Source: Synechococcus sp. UW179A (lineage in GTDB: Bacteria; Cyanobacteriota; Cyanobacteriia; PCC-6307; Cyanobiaceae). Taken from it: a stretch of 64,000 nucleotides of DNA. The notes beneath the pieces were generated by a model. It was not told where the DNA came from. It did no database searches and was given only the letters and a program-made list of their open reading frames with translations. Shown in pieces: positions 18,711-27,433 of this stretch. A program made the translations under genes and the position numbers. The number at the start of each line of letters is the position of its first letter. Within the stretch, counting starts at the first letter, position 1. The DNA lies in assembly GCF_900473965.1 (NCBI RefSeq), contig NZ_UCNJ01000025.1, forward strand, positions 1 through 64,000. The letters run 5' to 3'.

Positions 18711-19711
18711 GCCAGCTGCTCCTGCTGTTGTTGAAGCAATGTCAGTGCCTGATCAGGGGTGGTTGCACGCATCAGCTTCTGGCGGAACTGAGACGCTCCG
18801 GTGAATCCTGTGCAGGTCCAGCTCATGTGTTTCCGCGCGATCAGCAGGCCGTGAGCTCCCCGCGAGTCAACCAGGGCCTGCAGTTGTTCAGATGCCAGCA
18901 TCAGGCGTTCCCGCGGACCGGGCGTGAGAGGAATAATGCGTCCGCTCAGCGCCGCATCGATCTGACCTACCAGCCAGGGAGCGCCCATGGTTGCTCTCCC
19001 CACCATCACCCCATCGGCTCCGGTTTTCTCAAGGCAGCGCAAGGCGGCATCAGGACTATTGACATCGCCGTTGGCGATGACCGGAATGCTGAGGGACTGC
19101 TTGATCAATGCAATGGCTTCCCAGTCCGCGGATCCACTGAAACGTTGTTCTCGCGTACGACCGTGAACGGTCAGCAGCGTTGCACCCGCATCCTGCAGCT
19201 GCCTGCACCAGGACACTGCCACTTGATGAGACCCTGCAATTTGCGGCTGATTGCACCATCCCAGGCGTGTTTTCACGGTGATAGGCACGCCAACGGCTGA
19301 AGCTACGGATTCCACGATCCGGCAGGCCAGATCTGGATCGCGGATCAGGCCGCTGCCACCGCCCTTGCGGGCGATTTTGCGGACAGGACAACCCATGTTG
19401 ATGTCGATCAGAAAGGCACCGGCGTCCTCGGCTCGTTGGGCTGCATCGGCCATCGCCTCGGGTCTGTGATCAAACAGCTGAACGCCGATGGGCCCCGTTT
19501 CCTCGCTCAGCTCCTCGACTTTGCCCCTGCCGTGGCCCAGCTCAAGGCTGGTGGCGTTCACCATTTCCGTGAACAACAGAGCATCTGGCGCCCAACGTCT
19601 CACCAGAGCACGGAAAATTTTGTCGCTGACTCCTGCAAGTGGAGACTGCAGCACGTTGCAGCGCAGAAAGCGCTCAACGCTGCTTCCACTCAACCGCAGG
19701 CCCCGAACCAT
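18707..19711 (-). CDS. dus: tRNA-dihydrouridine synthase (Dus, DusB-like)
   Basis: This 334-aa FMN enzyme reduces uridine to dihydrouridine in tRNA. The TIM-barrel start LQSPLAGVSDKIFR, the catalytic-Cys motif NMGCPVRKIARKGGGS (near residue 108), VKTRLGW and NGDV...DGVMVGRATMG (near 215-240) are all present. Size fits the DusB/A class, and paralogue choice is not certain. It is translationally coupled by overlap to the downstream glycosyltransferase gene. Confidence 0.93.
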   Translation of the reverse strand: MVRGLRLSGSSVERFLRCNVLQSPLAGVSDKIFRALVRRWAPDALLFTEMVNATSLELGHGRGKVEELSEETGPIGVQLFDHRPEAMADAAQRAEDAGAFLIDINMGCPVRKIARKGGGSGLIRDPDLACRIVESVASAVGVPITVKTRLGWCNQPQIAGSHQVAVSWCRQLQDAGATLLTVHGRTREQRFSGSADWEAIALIKQSLSIPVIANGDVNSPDAALRCLEKTGADGVMVGRATMGAPWLVGQIDAALSGRIIPLTPGPRERLMLASEQLQALVDSRGAHGLLIARKHMSWTCTGFTGASQFRQKLMRATTPDQALTLLQQQQEQLA

Positions 19712-19762
19712 GGGATTTAATCAATTCGCCCATTCTCGCCAACACCAGGCCCCAGCGTGGTT

Positions 19763-20344
19763 TCAGGCTGCAGACTTATCCAGTCCAAGCCGGCTACGGG
19801 TGTTGCGAACCTGGGTTTCGATGGCGTTGCGGAGCCAGGCTTGGTTGGACCAGTCTTCATAGAGGGCCAGTCGCTCCACTTCCTGCATCAGATCCAGCGG
19901 TAGCTGAAGGTTCACGTTCTGAATGCTGTGGGGACTGGCCAGTCCCCCCTGGTGGGGAGCGTCGAGATGAAGCACTTGCACCTTCAAAACCTGAAGCCTG
20001 GTGCCAGCACGGGGTTGGCGGTGTCGCACCTGACGCACTGTCAATCGCACGGAGCAACCCGCACGAATTCGTTGCAGGCCTCTGTTGCCAAGAGGAGCGT
20101 CACGACGGTCGGCAAACACCGGAGTGCTGATGCCGGTCTTGCTGCTGTAGCTGAAGCACACCATGCCCTGTGCATCCCAGGGAGGTGGAGACACTGCAGC
20201 GCTAGGCAGGTTTTTTAGCAGACGTCGGCGATCGCGTTTGGCGGTTGTCATGACCTCGTCTGGAAGCCGAAAAATCAGACGCTGCAGGCGCGCATCACTA
20301 AGAAGTGACGTCTTCGGTTCCAGTGCTGTGTCGAAGACGTACAT
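19763..20344 (-). CDS. Hypothetical protein with ribbon-helix-helix-like C-terminus
   Basis: I do not recognise this 193-aa soluble protein. Residues about 20-135 are beta-rich and basic, with an arginine-rich stretch near 90-115. Residues about 143-190 (VNLQLPLDLMQEVERLAL, then WLRNAIETQV) look like a ribbon-helix-helix or Arc-type DNA-binding unit. It is monocistronic, downstream of the divergent DUF1823 gene. A nucleic-acid-binding role is inferred only from charge and the C-terminal pattern. Confidence 0.6.
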   Translation of the reverse strand: MYVFDTALEPKTSLLSDARLQRLIFRLPDEVMTTAKRDRRRLLKNLPSAAVSPPPWDAQGMVCFSYSSKTGISTPVFADRRDAPLGNRGLQRIRAGCSVRLTVRQVRHRQPRAGTRLQVLKVQVLHLDAPHQGGLASPHSIQNVNLQLPLDLMQEVERLALYEDWSNQAWLRNAIETQVRNTRSRLGLDKSAA

Positions 20345-20425
20345 GCGTCAGAAGTTAATAGAGGTAATCAAGGGTTGTTGTGGTATCAGGGCTATGGCAA
20401 CGGCTGTGGATGACAGCATGCGGCG

Positions 20426-20890
20426 ATGGCATCACATTCCTGGAGTCTGAGCCGGACCCTTCTGATGGTGATCCTCGAGGATCGTCTCAGCGATCGATTC
20501 GTGGCCTCGCTGGTCTGGGAGCGATTGGGGTATGTCCCCCCTGAGGCTGGTGAGGGGCCATGGCTGTCCGGACCTGCAACCCCCGCCGCCTGGAGAGAGG
20601 CCTTTCCGGAAGCCCCGCAGGTGATTGCTTCGCGGCCCGCTTCAGTGCGTCTGACCCGGTCGATTCCTAAGGAATCCAAACAGCTGCTGAAGCAGCAACT
20701 GCAGTTCGGCGGCTACCGCATCACGGAGCTCTATCCAAGGCGCACGCGCCGTGCCACCGCGGTGAACTGGTTGCTGGCCTGGCTGGTTTCAGCTGGTGAA
20801 CAGCTGCCAGAAGACGGGGCTCTGCCAGCTCTGCTCGATGCTCCGGCGGATCCTGTGCAGGGGCACCCAGGCGATCCGCCGGTGCAATGA
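20426..20890 (+). CDS. DUF1823 family cyanobacterial protein
   Basis: This 154-aa soluble protein has the DUF1823 core: ILEDRLSDRFVASLVWERLGY near residues 16-36, then SIPKESKQLLKQQL and a GYRI.ELYPRRTRRATAVNWLL block. The family is confined to photosynthetic lineages and has no assigned function. The start at 20426 gives the usual short N-terminus; an in-frame ATG at 20465 would remove it. It ends three bases before the convergent L,D-transpeptidase gene. Confidence 0.75.
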   Translation: MASHSWSLSRTLLMVILEDRLSDRFVASLVWERLGYVPPEAGEGPWLSGPATPAAWREAFPEAPQVIASRPASVRLTRSIPKESKQLLKQQLQFGGYRITELYPRRTRRATAVNWLLAWLVSAGEQLPEDGALPALLDAPADPVQGHPGDPPVQ

Positions 20891-20893
20891 GCT

Positions 20894-21277
20894 TCACACC
20901 TGAATGACCACTTTGGTGCCCTTGATCGTGTTCTCAAACAGCCAGCGGGCTTGATGCGTGGGCATGCGTACACAGCCATTGCTGCGGGGAACACCGAAGG
21001 CCTGGCCGGCATCTTCCTGCCATGGAGCGCCGTGCATGCAGATCATCTCGTTGGCGGTGATGCACATCGCATAGGGCACACCGGGTGCGACATAGTTCCG
21101 GCCGCGCATGGTCACGGAGCGATATTTGGTCAGCACCTTGGCTTCACCAGTGGGGGTTGGCGTGGACGCTTTGCCGGTGCTCACGGGGATGACCCGCACG
21201 ATTTCATGGTTGTTGTCGTAGACAGTGAGCTGTTGATCTGAGAGGTCAACCACCAGGGTGGCGATCAGTTCGAGCAT
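20894..21277 (-). CDS. L,D-transpeptidase (YkuD domain)
   Basis: This 127-aa protein is almost entirely a YkuD domain, which crosslinks peptidoglycan or attaches proteins to it through a catalytic Cys. The active-site pattern is visible as MHGAPW and, about 15 residues later, SNGCVRM. The ATG at 21277 fits the domain start (LVVDLSDQQLTVYD); an in-frame start at 21358 would add a non-family Cys-rich leader. No signal peptide is evident with either start, which is unusual for an enzyme acting in the periplasm. The missing signal is worth checking against homologues. Confidence 0.85.
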   Translation of the reverse strand: MLELIATLVVDLSDQQLTVYDNNHEIVRVIPVSTGKASTPTPTGEAKVLTKYRSVTMRGRNYVAPGVPYAMCITANEMICMHGAPWQEDAGQAFGVPRSNGCVRMPTHQARWLFENTIKGTKVVIQV

Positions 21278-21460
21278 GATGGCTTGACAGCGGGTGCACT
21301 GATCTACCGCTAGCTGTCTCGCTTGAGACTTACTGGTCTCACTCGGAAAGAATTCCAATTCTTGTCGGTGAAATGAAAAGTCGAGCTGCTTCCGTTCCAG
21401 GGCCTCATCCCACCGACAGACGCCTCTGTACTGTCAAGACTGTTCTTGCTGTAGACCTTT

Positions 21461-22828
21461 TTGGCGCCTCCCGTCGTCGCGATTATCGGGCGCCCCAACG
21501 TTGGTAAGTCCACGCTGGTGAATCGTCTCTGCCGCAGTCGAGAGGCGATCGTTCATGACCAGCCCGGTGTGACCCGTGATCGCACCTATCAGGATGGCTA
21601 TTGGGGGGATCGGGAATTCAAGGTGGTCGACACCGGTGGACTGGTGTTCGATGACGACAGTGAGTTTCTGCCTGAAATCCGTGAGCAGGCTGCGCTTGCT
21701 CTTGAGGAGGCCAGTGTCGCTGTGGTGATCGTTGACGGTCAGCAGGGCCTTACGGCATCGGATGAGGCCATCGCGGAGTTCCTGCGCGGTCAGCGTTGTC
21801 CAACGCTGCTCGCCGTGAATAAGTGCGAGTCACCGGATCAAGGGCTGGCCATGGCTGCGGAGTTCTGGAGCCTCGGATTGGGGGAGCCTTACCCCATTTC
21901 TGCAATTCACGGGGCAGGCACTGCAGAAGTGTTGGATCAGGTGCTCACATTTCTGCCTCCAAAGGATCAGGAGGGTGATCTGGAAGAGCCGATTCAGATG
22001 GCCATCATCGGCCGTCCGAATGTGGGCAAATCAAGCCTTCTAAATGCCATTTGCGGTGAGCAGAGGGCCATCGTGAGTCCGATTCGAGGGACCACTCGCG
22101 ACACCATTGACACCAGCATCGTGCGTGAAAACCGTCCCTGGCGCCTGGTCGACACTGCTGGTATTCGCCGCCGCCGCAGTGTCAACTACGGGCCTGAATT
22201 CTTTGGAATTAATCGCAGTTTCAAGGCGATTGAGCGCAGTGATGTGTGCGTACTGGTCATCGATGCACTAGACGGTGTCACTGAGCAGGATCAACGCCTG
22301 GCAGGTCGCATCGAAGAAGACGGTCGGGCCTGCGTGGTTGTTGTCAACAAATGGGATGCCGTGGAGAAGGACAGCCACACCATGACGGCCATGGAGAAGG
22401 AGCTGCGTTCCAAGCTGTATTTCCTCGACTGGGCTCCGATGCTGTTCACCTCAGCGCTCACTGGCCAGCGTGTCGACAGCATTTTCGCCCTGGCGGTTCT
22501 GGCCGTGGAGCAGCACCGTCGTCGTGTTAGCACCTCTGTGGTCAACGAAGTGCTGAAGGAAGCCCTCAGTTGGAGGAGCCCGCCCACAACCAGGGGTGGA
22601 CGTCAGGGCCGGCTGTACTACGGCACCCAGGTGGCAACTAGGCCCCCCAGTTTCACTCTGTTCGTGAATGACCCCAAGCTTTTCGGTGACACCTATCGAC
22701 GCTATGTCGAGCGTCAGATCCGTGAAGGGCTCGGGTTTGACGGCACTCCCTTGAAACTGTTCTGGCGAGGGAAGCAGCAGCGTGACGCCGAAAAGGATCT
22801 GGCCAGGCAGCAGAACCATCAGGGCTGA
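21461..22828 (+). CDS. der: Ribosome-associated GTPase Der (EngA)
   Basis: This 455-aa essential GTPase aids 50S subunit maturation. Two tandem G domains each carry GRPNVGKS (near residues 9 and 182), DTGG or DTAG, and NKCE or NKWD motifs, followed by a KH-like C-terminal domain with [12 protein letters not shown]. The start is a TTG at 21461 immediately before the first G1 motif. It is first in a tight rightward group der-ecfT-pipX-pipY with gaps of 5 to 22 bases. Confidence 0.96.
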   Translation: MAPPVVAIIGRPNVGKSTLVNRLCRSREAIVHDQPGVTRDRTYQDGYWGDREFKVVDTGGLVFDDDSEFLPEIREQAALALEEASVAVVIVDGQQGLTASDEAIAEFLRGQRCPTLLAVNKCESPDQGLAMAAEFWSLGLGEPYPISAIHGAGTAEVLDQVLTFLPPKDQEGDLEEPIQMAIIGRPNVGKSSLLNAICGEQRAIVSPIRGTTRDTIDTSIVRENRPWRLVDTAGIRRRRSVNYGPEFFGINRSFKAIERSDVCVLVIDALDGVTEQDQRLAGRIEEDGRACVVVVNKWDAVEKDSHTMTAMEKELRSKLYFLDWAPMLFTSALTGQRVDSIFALAVLAVEQHRRRVSTSVVNEVLKEALSWRSPPTTRGGRQGRLYYGTQVATRPPSFTLFVNDPKLFGDTYRRYVERQIREGLGFDGTPLKLFWRGKQQRDAEKDLARQQNHQG

Positions 22829-22833
22829 GCAGC

Positions 22834-23751
22834 ATGGATTGGCTGAGGCAGATTCCGATCGGGCAATACGTGGATGGTGCCGGTGGTTGGCTGCGCCAGC
22901 TGGATCCCCGTCTGAAGCTGTTGTGGGTTCTGGTGTTTCTGCTGACGCCGGTGCTGGCAGGTCCGCTGTGGCGAGTGGCGCTTGTGGTAGCCCTCCTGGT
23001 GATCACGTTGGTGAGCGGACTGCCAGTTCGGCTGTGGTGGCGCTCGTTGCTGCTGGTCAGCGTTCTTGGTTGCGCAGTGGGATTGCTGGCCATGTTGCTG
23101 CCGACTGGTGATCCTGGAGCCAGCTTGCACCTGCGGCCACCGGGGGAGATTTCAGGCCTCACGCTGACCTCGCCCTCCTGGGAGTTGATTCGCTTGGGGC
23201 CTCTTCAGTTGGGATCTCTGAAACTTGGCCCGCTTGTGGTCGATCGCCGCTCGGCTGAGCTGGGGTTGAACAGCGCCACCTTGATCGTGACCGTTGTCCA
23301 CAGCGTGAATCTGATGTTGCTGTCTACCCCCAGTGAGGAGTTGATGTGGTCTCTGAGTTGGTGGCTGGCTCCCCTTGCTCGGCTTGGCGTGCCGATTGAT
23401 CGACTGAGCTTTCAGTTGCTGCTGGCCCTTCGCTTTCTGCCGTTGGTTCAGGAGGAGCTCCAGAACTTGTTGCGCTCCCTGGCTAGTCGTGCTGTCAACC
23501 TGCGCCAGCTCGGTTTCAAAGCTTCCTTTGCTCTGGTGCTTTCAGTAGGGGAGCGCCTTTTGGCCAACATCCTGCTGCGTGCTGAACAGGGTGCCGAAGC
23601 GCTGCTTGCTCGAGGTGGAACTTGGTTGCCTGCTGATGCGTTTCGTCCAGATCAGGCCACGAAGAGTGCCGCCTGCAACATTCTTAACGGGGTGGCTGCT
23701 GTGGGGCTTATCACTGTTCTGGTGCTGCGCGGAAGGTACGGTGCTCTTTGA
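22834..23751 (+). CDS. ecfT: ECF transporter transmembrane subunit (EcfT/CbiQ family)
   Basis: This 305-aa membrane protein has the EcfT layout of about five to six membrane helices and a cytoplasmic coupling region. The family N-terminus LDPRLKLLWVLVF and the coupling motif LLRSLASRAVNLRQLGFK / RAEQGAEALLARG near residues 210-260 contact the ATPases. It starts five bases after der. The ATPases and a substrate-binding S component are not in the window, so the vitamin or metal carried cannot be told. Confidence 0.9.
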   Translation: MDWLRQIPIGQYVDGAGGWLRQLDPRLKLLWVLVFLLTPVLAGPLWRVALVVALLVITLVSGLPVRLWWRSLLLVSVLGCAVGLLAMLLPTGDPGASLHLRPPGEISGLTLTSPSWELIRLGPLQLGSLKLGPLVVDRRSAELGLNSATLIVTVVHSVNLMLLSTPSEELMWSLSWWLAPLARLGVPIDRLSFQLLLALRFLPLVQEELQNLLRSLASRAVNLRQLGFKASFALVLSVGERLLANILLRAEQGAEALLARGGTWLPADAFRPDQATKSAACNILNGVAAVGLITVLVLRGRYGAL

Positions 23752-23768
23752 TCCCTGTTTTCAGGCTT

Positions 23769-24035
23769 GTGAGCGCTGAGGGTTATCTCAACCACCCCAC
23801 CTTTGGGATGCTCTACAGAGTGGCCCCTGCCGGGGAAGGTCGTGACGTGTACGCCACGTTGTATGCCCAGCGCATGTTCTTTCTCGTCACTCTGCAGCCT
23901 CGAGGGGCTCAGTTCGAGGTGATTCCCTATCTGGATGCGCGTCATCACGCTGAGTTGAATCTCGCCCGGCGTCGCCGGGATTCATCGGAGGATTACGGCA
24001 GCTGGAAGCAGTTGTTTGATCAGACCTTCATCTGA
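23769..24035 (+). CDS. pipX: PipX, NtcA co-activator / PII-interacting protein
   Basis: This 88-aa protein is the cyanobacterial factor that swaps between PII (GlnB) and the nitrogen regulator NtcA according to 2-oxoglutarate level. The diagnostic YLNHPTFGMLYRV and LYAQRMFFLVTLQ segments form the Tudor-like body, and helices end at KQLFDQTFI. The GTG at 23769 is preferred over a TTG at 23748, because the family begins a few residues before YLNHP. It lies 18 bases after ecfT and 22 bases before pipY, the conserved pipX-pipY arrangement. Confidence 0.95.
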   Translation: MSAEGYLNHPTFGMLYRVAPAGEGRDVYATLYAQRMFFLVTLQPRGAQFEVIPYLDARHHAELNLARRRRDSSEDYGSWKQLFDQTFI

Positions 24036-24057
24036 CCATGCAAGACGGACCGCTCCG

Positions 24058-24720
24058 GTGACAGAGATTCAGAGTCGCTGGCAGCAATTGCAACAGCGGC
24101 TCCCGCAGGGAGTCAAGTTGCTTGCTGTGAGCAAGATGCAGCCTGCTTCAGCAGTTCGAGAGCTTGCCGCTTGCGGTCAGATCGATTTTGGTGAAAGTCG
24201 TGTACAGGAGGCCTTGCCTAAGCAGGAAGCCCTGTCGGACCTCACCCATTTGCGCTGGCATTTCATTGGACGGCTGCAGGCCAACAAGGTGCGTGCGGTC
24301 GTGAAGGCCTTCAGTTGGATTCATTCCATCGACTCGATGGCACTGGCGCTGCGTTCATCTCGAATCGCACTAGAGGAAGGGCGATGTCCCTCAGTGCTGT
24401 TCCAAGTCAAGCTGAGGCCAGATCCCTCCAAGGGTGGCTGGGACCCTCACTCTTTGAAAGAGGCTTGGCCGGTGCTGCGTGAGTTGCCTGGCCTGAATGC
24501 CTCCGGGCTGATGACCATGGCCCCATTGGGACTGGACAGCAACGAGCGTCAGGGCCTTTTCAGGGATTGTCGCAATCTGGCGGATCAGCTTGAGCTATCT
24601 CAGTGTTCGATGGGCATGAGTGCCGATTGGCCCCAGGCGGCCGCCGCCGGTGCGACCTGGGTCCGTGTGGGATCAGCCCTATTTGGTGCACGGCCACCTT
24701 TAACCCCTGAAAGAAAATGA
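24058..24720 (+). CDS. pipY: PLP-binding homeostasis protein PipY (YggS family)
   Basis: This 220-aa fold-type III PLP protein has no known catalytic reaction and helps keep PLP and amino/keto acid pools balanced. The PLP lysine is in LLAVSKMQP near residue 24, with [23 protein letters not shown] and the phosphate-binding [10 protein letters not shown] region near residue 185. The start is a GTG at 24058. It lies directly after pipX and is functionally linked to it in other cyanobacteria. Confidence 0.93.
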   Translation: MTEIQSRWQQLQQRLPQGVKLLAVSKMQPASAVRELAACGQIDFGESRVQEALPKQEALSDLTHLRWHFIGRLQANKVRAVVKAFSWIHSIDSMALALRSSRIALEEGRCPSVLFQVKLRPDPSKGGWDPHSLKEAWPVLRELPGLNASGLMTMAPLGLDSNERQGLFRDCRNLADQLELSQCSMGMSADWPQAAAAGATWVRVGSALFGARPPLTPERK

Positions 24721-24817
24721 TCAGATCAACGTTGCGAGATGGACATCAATTCATCTGGACACGCTTGCTCACAACTCCCTTGAGCGCTATTCAGGGTCAA
24801 GGTTCTGCAGATTTCCA

Positions 24818-25393
24818 GTGTCGTTGATTTCTCGCCTTCGTGCGGTCGTTGCTGGTGATGATTACCTGGACGGCGATTATGACGAGCTCGACTACGACAC
24901 AGGTGAGCAGGAAGACACTATGCAGGGCATGTCATCTGCAAACACCAGCGCTCTGGCTCCTCTGGATGCATCCAATCCCTTTGAGATGGACCAGAATTTC
25001 TCAGGCTCGAATGTGATCGGTATGCCTGGAATCAGTTCCGGCACTGCAGAGGTTTCATTGATGGAACCGCGCAGCTTTGATGAAATGCCAAGGGCGATTC
25101 AGGCCTTGCGCGAGCGCAAAACAGTGATTCTCAACCTCACGATGATGGAGCCCGATCAGGCTCAGAGAGCGGTTGACTTCGTGGCCGGTGGAACCTTTGC
25201 CATTGATGGGCATCAAGAGCGTGTTGGTGAAAGCATTTTCTTGTTTGCCCCGAGTTGCGTCACCGTGACCAACGCCAGTCAGGACGAGAGCACCACTCCT
25301 ACTGTTGTCACTAAGGATGTGGAGCAGGCTTCGGCTGAGAGCAGCGTTGCCCCCGCGCCAGCCTGGTCCGTTTCGGACGCTGCCGCTCTCTGA
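24818..25393 (+). CDS. sepF: Cell division protein SepF
   Basis: This 191-aa protein helps anchor and bundle FtsZ at the division septum. It has an N-terminal amphipathic segment ([11 protein letters not shown]), an acidic, Met/Ser-rich linker, the SepF core at about residues 88-150 ([17 protein letters not shown], then [14 protein letters not shown]), and a Thr/Ala-rich tail. The start is a GTG at 24818. It precedes proC by 12 bases, the same order as in the ylm cluster of other bacteria. Confidence 0.93.
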   Translation: MSLISRLRAVVAGDDYLDGDYDELDYDTGEQEDTMQGMSSANTSALAPLDASNPFEMDQNFSGSNVIGMPGISSGTAEVSLMEPRSFDEMPRAIQALRERKTVILNLTMMEPDQAQRAVDFVAGGTFAIDGHQERVGESIFLFAPSCVTVTNASQDESTTPTVVTKDVEQASAESSVAPAPAWSVSDAAAL

Positions 25394-25405
25394 TTTTTCG
25401 CTTCG

Positions 25406-26224
25406 GTGACCGTTTCCGTTGGTGTGATTGGCCTGGGCCGGATGGCCCAGGCCCTGATTTTTCCTCTCATTGAGAGAGGCAAGCTTCAGTCAGCCGATGT
25501 CATCGGGGTTGTCGGCAGTCAAGCGTCCGTCGCCAGGTTGACCCCTGAATTGCCCCAGGGTTTCGTTGTTGTTACGGCCTCTGATTCCAGGGCTATTGAC
25601 GCCTGGAATGCCCCTGTTCAGTTGCTGGCCATCAAGCCCCAGCAGCTTGATGCTGTGGCTGAATGCGTTGGCCCACCTCAACCCGGCCAGTCAGCGCTGC
25701 TGATCTCGGTGTTGGCGGGTGTCACGTTGGAGCGTCTTCAGAGCCAATTCCCAGGGCGGGTCTGCGTGCGTGCTGTTCCCAATACCCCTTGTTTGGTGGG
25801 TGAAGGGTTGTGTGGGCTGTCATGGGGAGAGGGAATCACGGCGCAGCAGCGTCAGTGGGTCATGGAGGCCTTCGATCCTGTGAGTGAGGTACTTGAGCTG
25901 CCGGAGTCGAAGCTGGATGCGTTTCTGGCGTTGACCTCCTCTGGCCCTGCCTATGTGGCTTTGGTTGCCGAAGCCATGGCTGACGGAGCAGTGGCCGCTG
26001 GTTTGCCGCGTGAGCAAGCCCACCGACTCGCTCATCGGACACTGGCCGGAACCGCCGCATTGCTTGATCAGCAGCAGCTTCATCCAGCTCAGCTCAAGGA
26101 CATGGTGGCCTCCCCTGGGGGCACGACGATGGCGGCTCTTCGCAAATTAGAGAACGCCGGTGTTCGGACAGCCCTGATTGAGGCGGTGATTGCTGCCACT
26201 GAACATGGGCGAGCTTTGCGCTAA
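25406..26224 (+). CDS. proC: Pyrroline-5-carboxylate reductase (ProC)
   Basis: This 272-aa NADPH enzyme makes the last step of proline synthesis. The nucleotide site reads GVIGLGRMAQAL, followed by IKPQQL, AVPNTPCLVGEG and the signature SGPAYVALVAEAMADGAVAAG near residue 170, with GGTTMAALRKLE near the C-terminus. The start is GTG. Its stop overlaps the convergent glycosyltransferase gene end by four bases. Confidence 0.95.
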   Translation: MTVSVGVIGLGRMAQALIFPLIERGKLQSADVIGVVGSQASVARLTPELPQGFVVVTASDSRAIDAWNAPVQLLAIKPQQLDAVAECVGPPQPGQSALLISVLAGVTLERLQSQFPGRVCVRAVPNTPCLVGEGLCGLSWGEGITAQQRQWVMEAFDPVSEVLELPESKLDAFLALTSSGPAYVALVAEAMADGAVAAGLPREQAHRLAHRTLAGTAALLDQQQLHPAQLKDMVASPGGTTMAALRKLENAGVRTALIEAVIAATEHGRALR

Positions 26225-27411
26225 GCCGCAAGCGGAGCTCTTCGCATCAGATCGCCATACAATTGTTCGAGGGCGTCGATGTTGCGGCTGATGGTGTATC
26301 GCTGCAGTACTCTCTCGCGGGCTTGTCGACCGAGTTCGCTCGTGAGCACAGGCTGATCGCGCAGCACCGGAAGCAGGGTGCGCAGTTGGCTGGTTACGCC
26401 CAGGGTGCTCATCACGATCCCTGCCCCGCCGGCGAGCACTTCTCCATCAGCTCCAGCATCGGTGGCCACACAGGCACAGCCACTGGCCATGGCTTCAAGT
26501 AGGGCGAGTGACAGCCCCTCAACAAGGGAGGGAAGCACGAACACCTCGGCGCATTGCAGTAAGGCAATGCGCGTGGCCAGATCTGCTTCATAGCCCCACC
26601 AGAGCACGTCTTCGTCGTAGCTGTTTTGAAGGGTGCTGCGCAGAGGCCCTTCGCCGACAATCACCAGACGACAGCCTTCCATCGGCACCAGACGCCAGGC
26701 CTGCAGAAGAGCCTCCACGTTTTTCTCCGTAGCGACGCGCCCCATGTAAAGGAAGACGCGCTCCTGGCCGAGTCGGGAACGCACCTGATGCATTGGACTG
26801 CCGAGTGGCAGTGCTATTCCAGGCTCTCTTTGTGGGGTAGAGGGAGTCCACTGGTGGGTGTCAACCCCATTGGGGATCACGGCTAGGCGGTCTTCACGCA
26901 CCCCAAGACGCGCCAGGAATTCAGCTTGTAGATCAGAGAACACGATCACTCGGTCGTACTTGGAGAGTGCCGGTGCGTAGAGCTGATAGGTGAGTTGCTG
27001 TGTGCCTGCCGTCAGGTTGCGAAGGCTGGCATCAAAGGGAGGGTGGAAGGTGGCTACCAGCGGCACCCCCAATTGCTGACAGAGCTCCGGCAGTCGGAAA
27101 TCCAGCGGCGACAGCGTGAGGCTCGCATGCACTAGATCGGGTTGCAGGCGTTCCAGCGATTCCCGCAACTCACGCTGGGCACCCGGTGAGGGAATCGTGT
27201 AAACCTGCGATTTCACCAGATAGGGAAGGCTGACATCCGGATCATTGGCTAGAAGCGATGTGCTGCTGCCGGGTGCCTTCGGATTATCGAAGTGAATGAA
27301 ACTGGTCTGATGACCCCGTGCCCTTAGGGCCTCGGTTGTACTGAGCCCATAGGTGACATTGCCGCAGAACGGAGTTTTTTTGCCTAGCCAGGCAATATGC
27401 GTCACCGCCAC
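26221..27411 (-). CDS. Family 4 glycosyltransferase (GT-B)
   Basis: This 396-aa cytoplasmic or membrane-associated glycosyltransferase has the two-domain GT-B layout. The donor-site domain shows PNGVDTHQW near residue 180, YMGRVATEKNVEALL near 220, VIVGEGP near 250 and the E-x7-E motif as SLVEGLSLALLEAMASG near 300. The acceptor is unknown; glycolipid or cell-surface glycan synthesis is plausible. It lies 22 bases downstream of an MFS exporter gene on the same strand, so a coupled glycan or metabolite role is possible but unproven. Confidence 0.85.
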   Translation of the reverse strand: MAVTHIAWLGKKTPFCGNVTYGLSTTEALRARGHQTSFIHFDNPKAPGSSTSLLANDPDVSLPYLVKSQVYTIPSPGAQRELRESLERLQPDLVHASLTLSPLDFRLPELCQQLGVPLVATFHPPFDASLRNLTAGTQQLTYQLYAPALSKYDRVIVFSDLQAEFLARLGVREDRLAVIPNGVDTHQWTPSTPQREPGIALPLGSPMHQVRSRLGQERVFLYMGRVATEKNVEALLQAWRLVPMEGCRLVIVGEGPLRSTLQNSYDEDVLWWGYEADLATRIALLQCAEVFVLPSLVEGLSLALLEAMASGCACVATDAGADGEVLAGGAGIVMSTLGVTSQLRTLLPVLRDQPVLTSELGRQARERVLQRYTISRNIDALEQLYGDLMRRAPLAA

Positions 27412-27433
27412 CGTTCACAAGCCATGGCCGACG

